Origin: Unio delphinus
Taxonomy: Eukaryota; Mollusca; Bivalvia; Unionida; Unionidae
Length of the DNA stretch: 64,000 nucleotides
NCBI GenBank assembly: GCA_029339505.1
Contig: JAQISU010000058.1
Coordinates: 1,304,001-1,368,000, forward strand
Direction: 5' to 3'
The first letter of the stretch is position 1. Every line of letters begins with the position of its first letter. Made by a program: the position numbers and the translations under genes. This document shows, one piece after another, positions 41,501 through 53,500 of this stretch. A model generated the notes under the pieces. That model had not been told where the DNA came from. It saw only the letters and a program-made list of their open reading frames with translations, and made no database searches.

Positions 41501-44500
41501 GTAGATCTGGGTTTATGAGGATTGTTTTACTAATGATTTCAAGTGAACAGTGTAATTGCATTCTACAATGTAAGATCTGGGTCTATGAGAATTGTTTTAC
41601 TAATGCTCTCCAATCAACAGTGTAACAACATTCAACAATTGCTGACCTTCATCTACATTGACACTGTAACTTGATTGTGCATGATATAAACACGGAAACA
41701 CATTAAACCCCAGGGAATCTTGATACCTTGCACATTGCTGATCCTCTCAACTGTTACATCTCGTAAATGTTTCTTCTTCAAAGCCTTTCTTATCAGCTGA
41801 ACCTAGAAAACAAGTAATAAAATGTAAAAATTAAATTATTTATTTTGCAAAGTATATACAGAATAAAAATTATATGTAGAACAATATGAGAAAAGTGTTT
41901 AGGTTAAAACAAAAAATGTGTTTAAGGAACATAAACCAGTGTCGAACCTAAAAAGTCAGATGGAAGGATGGAAGGACAGATGGACAAGGGAATACTATAT
42001 GCCTATTCACGTAGTGGCAAAAGTCAATGGCTTGAGAACACTGTAACTACAATAGTTTACAAAATGTTTTGCACTTGGAACAATTAGTTCACCATCTCTG
42101 GTACAATTTGCTTTCATCTCAATATGAAGCTTGAGCAATTCGTTTACCACCTTGGTACAATTTGCTTTCATCTCAATGTGCTTGAGCAATTAGTTTACCA
42201 CCTTGGTACAATTTGCTTTCATCAAAATGTGCTTAAGCAATTAGTTTACCACCTTGGTACAATTTGCTTTCATCTCAACGTGTGTCTTGAGCAATCAGTT
42301 TACTACCTTGGTACAATCTGCTTTCATCTCAATGTGCTTGAGCAATTAGTTTACCACCTTGGTACAATTTGCTTTCATCAAAATGTGCTTGAGCAATTAG
42401 TTTACCACCTTGGTACAATTTGCTTTCATCTCAACGTGTGTCTTGAGCAATCAGTTTACCACCTTGGTACAATCTGCTTTCATCTCAATGTGCTTGAGCA
42501 ATTAGTTTACCACCTTGGTACAATTTGCTTTCATCTCAATATACTTGACCAATTAGTTTACTACCTTGGTACAACTTGCTTTCATCTCAATGTGCTTGAG
42601 CAATTAGTTAATTTACCACCTTGGTACAATTTGCTTTCATCTCTATATGCAACTTGAAAAAAATAAAACCTAAAGTCTCATTAGACTCCATAATACATGA
42701 TGTATATGTCAGAATGTGAGAAAGAAGTGAAAAGAATAGAATGAAAATAGGGTAATAATATTCAATACAGATATGAATTACAGATCATGAAATGGAAACA
42801 GAAATGGGTATTTTTCTATCTGTGAACTGAAAATAAAACTTAACCAGAATGAAAAACAATCATTTTGTGGGTTGGGGAGAGGTGGAGTGGGATGTTAGGT
42901 TTGAAAAGCAGTTAAAACCTTTTTGGCTGTATCATGCCAAGAAAATGGGAGCTAAATGTCTTTCACAAGGTAACAATGAGTCAGTCAACCCCGGCTGGCC
43001 TGGGTGGAATGCGAATGAAATGATGCATGCAATATAAAGCAAATGGAAGAAACAAATGCAGAATGCAGAACAATCAGTGAACACCAAAACCAAAATGTGA
43101 ATGCATTTCATATATGGATCTGAAAATTGATTTACTGTAATATGGGATGCCACTAAATTTCCAGAGTCGAGAGTCTTTTGGCATGATAATCTAGAATCCG
43201 ATCCTTTAAAGCAACAATTTTTCACTATAACGTGTGACATTATTCTAATAAGTGTCATTAACGTGACAAGTTGCTGTACCAGGCCTTGAATTTAACACAA
43301 ATTTACTGGTAGCCAGACGGACTAGTGTACTGAGAAATTTACTAGCCCTGCCAAACATTTACTAGCCCTGTCCCCAAAAATAATGTCACACACTCGTATT
43401 GAGATTAACAACAATTTTATTTCATAAATAGCATTATCATATAAAATGTAGAAGTACAGAAGTATAAATTCTACTTGAAATCACCAATAAATTCATTCAA
43501 CGTTTGTTTTTTTGCGGAGGCTGAACACCTTCTATAAAACGCCACATTTTGCCTATCTTATAAGGCGGGAATTGTGCCTCGTTTTAAAATTTGAGATGTT
43601 ACAGTATAACTGACACAAATTATTTGAAGTAAGAAAAGGAATGAGACAGTGTCCTTTATATAAAAAAAAGTCCGAGCAAGAAACCAGTTTTAAAAAATGT
43701 GCCTTTGCCCCCCCCCCCCTTCCATCAAATGACTTCTCCTTAATAAAGACTTGACTTCAGCGGATGTTCTGCACGATCAAAGCAGTGGCTAAAGTAAACA
43801 CTGTTATAAAATATTAACATCAAAAGATAATGTTAGTTTCAACTTGGAAAAGGTGTGCTCCCATCAAACGAAGCCATCTGACTCGGCACGTATTTAACTC
43901 AGGTACTCGATGCGAGCTTGATGTGAATGAAAAAGAACACAATAATCAAAAGGAACAAAATCATACATAGCGACAAAAATGCCAAAAATATTCCTTAGAT
44001 ATTTTTCTAAGGTATTTTTTCACTCTGATTTGATTGTTTAGACTTTTTTCTCCCTTCATATGAAGTGCGCATCAAACACCTGTGGTATTTAACAGCTCCA
44101 ATTACGGTATCATCATTAATAACATATGTTTGGTAATTGTTCCTAATTAATCGAACGTCAGTGTATTTTTGAAATTAATAATAAGCGTGAATATTTTCAA
44201 TCTTAGATGCCCATGTGAGATTTTAATTCCCATCAAATGCTTGATATCTCCACATGTATTCAATTATTTGTTCAATCGTTTTTTTCGGGGGGGGGGGGGG
44301 GGGGAATATAAAAGCTATTCTTATTATCATAGAAAAAGTAGTTGCTTGGAAAATGATGTGTCAGTAATGTTATCATAATAAATTGATCTAATTCTTCTAA
44401 TTATTTTGATGCAAACGTAAAATATTAGTTACCCGTTTGTGACTAGGAGCAAGCAAAAAAAAAAAATACCTTCAAGAAACAAACATGTAAACTAATTTCT

Positions 44501-47500
44501 TTGAATAGTTGATGCTATGTTCTTTTGTGTGGTGTAACGTTTCGTAATTTGTTACTGTAGTCGATTGAATAAACGTGATACCATTTAATTCGCTATCAGA
44601 TTAATACAGATCAATTTCCAAACTTCCGTTGTTAATGACAGGACCTAAATTGGCGCTGTTAAGTGAAATGCACATAATCAGATGGCTTCTTGTAATAGAA
44701 ACACATTTCCGAGGCAGAAATTGACTTCATCTTCACATGCTAATATTTTATGACTGTGTTTACAACGGTCACTGCGTTGATTCTAAAGAACATCGGCCGA
44801 AGTCACGTCTTTATTAGGGTATTGAGTAAACAAACGTTGACTGTTGATAACCAGAAACTTACTAGCCCGTCGGACTATTAACATTATGAAGTTACTAGCC
44901 CGACTGGAAATCTACTAGCCTCGGGCTAACGAACTACCGCTAATTTCGAGCCCTGTGTACCTGCACAATATTTATTTGAATGAAATACAATACAATTTGC
45001 TAACAAATACTCTATCCCAGCAGTTTGGAACCTTTTTGGATGGTGACCCAGATTAGGTTTTTGGTTTTAGCCTCACCACCCATGAAATTCTAAAAAAAAA
45101 CACCTGGGTTAAACATTTCATATTATTAAAGCAGATCTCATCAACCAAGTCTAAGCAGCATGGTGACTTGAGTTTTGGGACATGACCCATGGGTTAACTC
45201 ATTAACCCCGAGATCATATTCATGTTAGCCGGAAATATGAGTAAGAAACAAATTTTGGGGGCTGCTTCAAAGAACATTCATTAAAATCTGCATACATGTC
45301 ATCTTCATTTGGCCTAATGCCTGGTTCATACATGCAAACCCCTGATGAGGAAAAAGCGTAATCCAAGTGGTCAAGAAGCGGAATCCATGCAGAAAAAGCA
45401 TAATCCACATATAACATACTAAAATTTCAATAAACAATGATTTATTTGTCCCTCTTGTCTTTTAACATCCTTTACTGCTTCAAGTTTTCATATGTAACAC
45501 TTTTAGCTTTACACACACATCGACTAGAATCTATCTAAGGACTTTTAGCGCCAAATATTAAAATTCTTTTCACATGGCCTGAAATAGATGTCATGTGATG
45601 CTCCACTCGTGCCTTCATATTTGGATGATTGTTATTTTTTGTTTCGATTCTTTTGTGTGCCTTTTTCTAATCCATCTGTGAAATTTTTTGAAAGGAGATA
45701 TTTCTGCTCTCATATATGCATAGACTAAAATAAAATATACTTTTTAGCACTAAATATCTTTAGACTGGTTCTGCACTAAATATGAATTAGAACAAAGAAT
45801 CTGCGAGTAAAGATTAAACTAAGAAAACCAGTCTTTTCTCTCCTCACTAAGTCATACAGATGCTATAAATAGAATTCAAAGTCGAAAGTACCAGGATGTC
45901 TCTTGGTAATAGGATAGTTGCTATTAACAGAACATGATACTGTTAGGAAAGTTCACGCAAGTCCACAGACAAGCGTACTCTTATATTCTATGTGCGTATA
46001 AGCCATCTTTTCTAAAATACGGTCTGTGGGATTAATGAGAAAACAAATAATTGAGTTTTTGGGAAGGTGAATATATTGAAAAACTAATCTGTATACATTT
46101 ACGTGTAATGCTTAATTTAGTGGAAAAAAGCTTAATGATGACACCAAAAGCGTAATGGCTGGCATGTATGCAAAGGATGTCCAATTGTACAACTTATTCA
46201 TTGATAGTATAACTGCCCGCACCTGAAAGGTTACTGCTAGTATTGTACACTCTACCTTTTGTAATAGATTGGCAGCCAAATTGTAAAGACCATCATTGCA
46301 GGATGCTTTCTATCATGATTCAGCAAATTCTATTTTCTTCTTTTGGAATATTTGTACACAGATTTTTAAATTTTAGTAAATGAAGCTATACTTGAAGGCG
46401 GAACAGCTTAATTTTGTACACATCTCAATGGTCTTAATGCAAGGACACTTTCCAGCAAGTCTGTCAAAATTCCATTCAACAGTTCTAGAAAAGCAATTAG
46501 ATTTCACTTTGGAATTTCTAGATCACCACTGAAAGTGGTACAGTTACTGGGCACAGCCTATTTGCAAGCCAAAGGTAATCAACTTCGTTCCACGTCGACC
46601 ATTGGCATACATAACTAGCAAAAACAGTTACTGCCACACTATCTGTTGGATGCAGCTTAAATACACTGAACCAACTGGATTGCTTGTTATATTTACATAG
46701 GAAAACAGTTAGGAACAATCCCAGCGAGTCTGCAGACAAAAATATGTAAATTTCTGCAAATTTAAACCTTTCATAAATGTTTCCTTTCAGACTAATACAT
46801 ATCAACATCTGAAAGTAGATACATTTAAAACCCAACAGATCAAGTAACTAGCTGTCTGACGTGATCAAGTAACTAGCTGTCTGACGAGATCAAAGTACAT
46901 GTAACTAGCTAACAAGAGAAAGTAACTAGCTGTCTGACGAGATCAAGTAATCAAGTAACTAGCTGTCTGACAAGAGATCAAAGTATCTGTCTGACAAGAG
47001 ATCAAGTAACTAGCTGTCTGACAAGAAATCAAGTAACTAGCCATCTGACAAGAGATCAAAGTAACTAGCCGTCTGACAAGAGATCAAGTAACTAGCTGTC
47101 TGATAAGAGATCAAAGTAACTAGCTGTCTGACAAGAGATCAAGTAACTAGCTGTCTGACGAGATCAAAGTAACTAGCTGTCTGACAAGAGATCAAAGTAA
47201 CTAGCTGTCTGACAAGAGATCAAAGTAACTAGCTGTCTGACAAGAGATCAAAGTAACTAGCTGTCTGATAAGAGATCAAAGTAACTAGCTGTCTGATAAG
47301 AGATCAAAGTAACTAGCTGTCTGACAAGAGATAAAGTAAATAGCTGTCTGATGAGATCAAAGTAACTAGCTGTCTGACAAGAGATCAAAGTAACTAGCTG
47401 TCTGACAAGAGATAAAGTAACTAGCTGTCTGACTACTGCATTCATTTGCTATGGACAGGACATCATCATCTGAAAAGTACATATATTCAAAAAACTCTTT

Positions 47501-50500
47501 GCTATACATGTATGCCATTGATCGATGCTGATTGATGTAGATCCAAGAAGATGAGGACAAAGTTGTATTATAAACTCCAAAAGAATGCACAGAACGCTAA
47601 TGTACATTTACGTATCTTTCACAAAGTTAGAAAGACATTGATTTTGATCACTACCTGGAAGACTGTGCTGTTTGAAGTAAACAGCTTTAATATAATTCTG
47701 TCTGAAACACTGCCTCTTAAGTGTTTCCTTTATTTAAATAAAAAATGTATTCCTGAAAATTCTTCCAAACATGAATAAAAATCATGAAAACGTATAGGTG
47801 ACATCATATTATTTGATATTTATGTATGATACTGTGTAATTGTAAGCCAAGAAGCTGTCTTGCAGCAAAATACATTTTAAAGCCAAAACAAAGCAGTCAG
47901 ATGGTAAAATCTATATGGAAAGTGATAAGCAGTGGAGCTGAAAAATACATGGCAAGATCGGAACAAACATAAAAACACTGATGAATAAAAAGAAACCTAC
48001 TCGAGCAATATTTTTCTAAAATGGCATTTTTTTAAAATTGGGAAATTAACTGCAGGAATAATGTAAAAAGAACTTTATAAAGACTCGCCAAAAAGTACCT
48101 GGTCATAATAGGGTGAGACTACTCCAATTTCCTTGGCTGAACGTTCTCCCCATGCTTCGGGCCAGTTATTAAATAATTCCTCAACTCTTTCTACTATCTC
48201 CTGCACCTCCGACATGTTATAATATGACACGCTATCTGAATCTTGCACCTCACGCCCCTGTACTCCATAAAAAGTCAATGGTGTGATCTCCACTACTGCT
48301 GGAATGTTACTTCGTGAAATAAGCTTGTCTGGACCGCCATAAAATGTGGCTGCAATGAATCGAAGAATCTCCATCTTTGTCCTGTAGTTGATACTGAGCA
48401 GAATGTTGAGTGGGCTTTCTGGTGAAATAAGGTTTGAGTGTGAGTCATAGTAGTTGTACAATCTCTCCAAAAGGGACATGTGCAGTTTCTGGTTACGAGC
48501 CTCTGCACTGTACACCTTAGGACTAATCTGCATATGGTCCCCTGCCAAAACGATGCACGTGTTCTCATTGGCCAAAGAGATTGGCATTATGGTCTCACAT
48601 TCTAATGCCTGGGCTGCCTCATCGATGAAGATGTGAGTGAAATTTCCTTGTAACCCCATGCTGGTTAATACTAGAGACTCTGCTAGTGTTACAATTACAA
48701 TTCGGTGAGAAAGGATATCTTCCCTTGTTGGACTCTCAAAATAGCTGTTGTCAGGGGAAAGGATACAATACTTCCTGACCTCAGGGGACACTGTGTAGAC
48801 TCTTCTTTCCTTGTAATACACCCTGCGCAGGCTTACAGTGATGTTAGACTTCTTTATGAATATGTCAAAGTGTTTGGTGATGTACAGATCAGCAGCACTG
48901 AAAGGAAAGGAAAGGAAACATATCCAGTAAGAGTGTACTCTAGGCCATTATCTTATGTAATCCATCTGACTTAAAGATCAATACAAATCTCAAAGTCAAA
49001 TTAACAAGAAAAATCAGAAACCATTAAAAATGTATTAGTTTTTTCCCTGTGTATTATCACTATATTTGCAATTTTTCTAACAATACAAAAAACAATGAAA
49101 TATGTCAAAACAAATACACACATGATAGTAATAAGATTAGATTCTGACCACTGATCACTGGAATATTTCCAGTCCCACGCAATATGCAAAGCCTGGCCAA
49201 GGTAAACTACAAAAACATCCACAATAAAATATAGCAATGGTACCAAATATTTTGACAGTAGGAGACATATGGCAAATAAAAAATAACAATACAATTTTTT
49301 TTAGCCTTGCTTACTTTTTAAAGTAATCTAAGACTTAAAATTTGAGTCTTTCCTTATTTACCTCAAGTACAGTTGCACAAACTTCAGTTCCAAATCCTTT
49401 GCGGCTCAATGGCTTGTTGCTATCGCTCAACTTAATGTAATGCTTTGCAATTTCTTTCTTCAGTTCATATGACAGCAATCGTATATCTCACCGTGTGACA
49501 TACTCAAATCGACACATGATATCAATAAACGCTATTGTGTTCCTTCCTGCTCTTATTCAGAACAATCTTAATATTTATTTTTATTCTTCTGTGCTATTAA
49601 CATTTTATTCAAGTAGCTTATTTTTTCTTTTCGTCTTTAACATGTATTGATAGTTGGATGCCATTTAATAAAAATTCAATAATGAACAATTTTTGATTTT
49701 GCAGACGCTTCACCTGGAAAAATATGTGCAGCTCAAAGCATCTGAGGTACAACAATAAAGTAAGTCTGGTTGGTTCTCTGACAAATTCCACTAAAGCTAA
49801 GGAAAAAACATATTAATATAAACAAGCCAATCATCCGGATTTTACCACAATATTTCTGCAGTTCTTCATTTTATTTTAAATCCATGTCAAGAGTCATTTT
49901 TATAAGACTCAAGGCAAAATTGTAAGGGTTGGCAGGTAAGATATGTTATTATCTTTAGTCTTTCCTTTCTATTGCGATAAATGAGCATGTGGGATTTTTA
50001 AAGCAAAGTTTAGGTTATTAATTAATCATCAACTTCTTTTCTATGAACCAGCATAATGCAGCTTTAGAACCTCTGATATAAGCAATTTGGTGGCTAAAAC
50101 AAAAGCAACTATAAGCACAGAATGACCGTCCTGCTGTCCCTCCTTTTTACAACCCTGTATCAGACTATATATGGGAAAAAAACAAATGGAAAACTTAACA
50201 TTATAATAACTATATGACCAATAATAGCTACTAATAACTGACTTTAAAATGTAACCAATGTCTGTTGTACAGATTGACACTGGCATCATAGCTGCCAACC
50301 ACCAATACAAAAATACTGACTGCTTATGACAAAAAAATACTTATTTTTATGAACAAATACTGGATTTTAAAATTTGAATGCATAAGTAACTTTTTACAAA
50401 ATCTACAACCATCAATAAAGTAGGACAGTGCCTTACATGATTATTTAATGTCAAACATGCATGTGTTACATTCTTGCACCTTCCAAATGGGCACCCTATT

Positions 50501-53500
50501 CAATTTGAGTGCCCATTCAGAAGAATACATACTCAAAAACAGGCTGTATATAGGAGTCTTTTCTACACATTCTTTTCCCCCCTTGATTCCACTGTACCCC
50601 ATTTCATTGATGATCTGAATTTTGTACAATTTTCTTAATCAACTGCTTTCCTTCTAGCACACAAGTAATCCTTTGTGATTTTACTGTCTGAAAATTGTTT
50701 GTGTGTCAAATAAATCACCATTAACACTAGTAACTGAAAGAGGAAGGTTCATTTCTACAAGAAATTTAATCAGCTGAATTTCAATTGAAATACATCAAGG
50801 TTCTCTCTGGTATTTATATACATCATAGGTTCTGGCTCAGTTATTGATGATGAAGCAGCAAACTGATTTTTATTAGCTTTTTCATGCTCTTGTAATTCAT
50901 GGGTACCTCCATGTCCAATAGCAAAATTACATTACACAATTTGCAAAATGTCAAGTTTTCTCCATTACTGGATAGTTTCACAACTCTAAACATGACAGCG
51001 CAATTGTCCTTCACATTCTGTTTTGTTGTCTTTCCTGGAGAAAATATTATGCTTTCCATTTCAACATGGTTAGAAGCTGAATATCAGTGATAGCGACAAC
51101 TGTTTGCACAATTTATTATGGTGGTTAAAGACATGGCAGCCTCAATTTCGAATGCACCAATGATATTTTAGAACTCTATTCCTATATGCATGCAATACAT
51201 TTCTATCAGAATGGAATCAAGTGCCATTGCTAAACAGAAAATTGCAAAGAAAGTTTTAATTATTTTAGCAAGAAAAACACCTGTATTCAGGTCCAAAATA
51301 GGGAAAAAACGGGACACTAGATTTCTATGAAGCAAGTTAGAATATATATACTTTCCACATTTGTGGCAGCACATAACAAGAGTCCCTTGAAGGGACTAAT
51401 GCTTTACTTGATGAAAAGAGATTTCAAGACTATTTCTTGCTTTTACTCTGGAGTGTTCAAACCATTTCAGGTATTCTTCAACAATAAGATTAGTTATTGT
51501 GGTAGAAATACTGGACGTTTAAGACAGGGGTACCATGGCACAGTTTTCATTTAGGTCAAACAAGATATCAGAAGATTTATGGTGTAAACCCTGTGTTGAT
51601 AAGACTGTATTTTTCTTTTAGTAACAAGATTTTCAAGATGGGTGTCATGGTGGCCAAATTCAACACTAGACTATTTAATATCAACCAGACATCTTAAAAA
51701 GTCCTTTTGTGAAAGCAAAGTTTTCATGATGGCCATATTACAAGTCAGATCGGCACCATTTACATACATGTCCAACAAAACATCTTATGAAGTGAAAAAT
51801 ATTAATACGACCATCCAGTGATTATAATTAGAATTTTCAAGACAGCTGCTGTGATAGGCATATGGATGTCTGAATGGCACTATTTTCATTTAAAACCAAC
51901 CAGACATTATAATCATATGGTGAAAACCCCAAGGCAATATTCCTTTTCATTCAGGAGGAGTAGCTACAATTGTGGCAGCACTATGGACATTACCAATTTC
52001 ATTTCAAACCAACTAGACATCACTAAGATGTCTTTTAATGGAAACCTGAATATTTAAGGCACAAAATATTATTAGGTCCTTAAGTTTGTTCTCGATGTCA
52101 AAATAGTTTTAAGAGCACTCTTGAATGTGATCACTGTGTCTTTGCGTCTAAGTTTAGTGGGCAATTTATTTCACATTGCTTGATAGTTGATACTGAGAGG
52201 AACTACTTGAAAGTACTAATGAACACACAAGTGTTATAGTGGCATCAACTGAAAGATACTTGGGAATGGAACTAATGCATTTCAGCTCAAGACATGCAGC
52301 TTTTGCATATGTTCATGACATGTTGGTGCAATGTGAGTGTACTGTCCCAAGTAACATCTAGATTTCATACTGACTGTGAATGTAATGTCAGTGTTGCTGA
52401 TATTGTTTGAGGTAAAGGATGTGAATGAGAAAATCTTTATGTTGTGATCAGAATGGCCTCATTTTTATCATCATTCATCTGCAGCTTGTTACATGTCATT
52501 TATGATTTCACATCAGAAAAGCACCTCACTACACTTTGGATGGTAGCATCAACTTCAGTTGGGTGGCTAGATTTGTATATTTGGATGTCATTAACATACA
52601 ATTGGTGAAACATTGGATGATGGTCTATGACACTTGAGAGTAGGAGAGTGTTAGAATGAAGAGAGCAGGTCCAAGAACAGACCTTTGTGAAACACCACAA
52701 CAAAGATCAGCTGGGCTGGAGTGTATTCCATTTGCGGACTTGAACCACAGTAAGGCTGTATCATGAATGCAACATACATGCTGGAGACCGTGAATTAATA
52801 TATCAAGGTCTATTGTGTAAAAATCAAGGAGTTTGACGACTGTAATCTTTCCGCTATCCAAAGCAGAGATAATGTCATTAACTACTTTTAGAAGTATAAT
52901 TAAGTACTGTGGCAAGGATGATATGCAGACTGTACATTGCTAAAAAGACTGCTTGAATTCAGATGAGATACAAGTTGGGTTAGAACAATCATTTCTAAGA
53001 TTTCTTTATATGAATGAGATATTAGAAACTGGGCAGTAGTTCTTTAAATTTAAATTAAGGAATATACAGAGGATGCAACCATGAGAGGTTATGGAATAAA
53101 CAGGGTACAACTATTTCTGGGCAATCAAAAAAGCTTCGCCATATATGCGATATGTAGAATGTGGAAAACTAGGCACCTTGGGAATAATAATGCTTCATGC
53201 ATTTTGTTCACTTAAAGGTCACCGGCCACCTATACAAAGGTCCAATATCATTATAGTCATAATATAAATGCATTTCTCATATATGTACACCATACAAATG
53301 TTTAAATAGACTAAAAATGCCGTTTTTTAAATGAAAAGATTTACTCGGCAATATCAATCCACAATCGGTAATTTCCGCGTGCCAAAGACGGATATGACGT
53401 ACATTTATCCCTTTGGTTCAACTGAGCCATTCAAGCACTGAATTTCCCCACATAACTATGTGATACATCTTAATGATCGTTATTTTTTAAAACAAATATG

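Noticed and set aside
42124..42657. 177-codon plus-strand open frame as a gene
   Set aside because: It translates a minisatellite whose unit length is a multiple of three.
46840..47435. A CRISPR-like array of 28-bp repeats
   Set aside because: No unique spacers; the units are joined directly and vary in length.
48293..48568. Antisense or shifted open frames over exon 7 (and similar ones over exon 9)
   Set aside because: They are shadows of the conserved helicase/RNB frame and have no motifs of their own.
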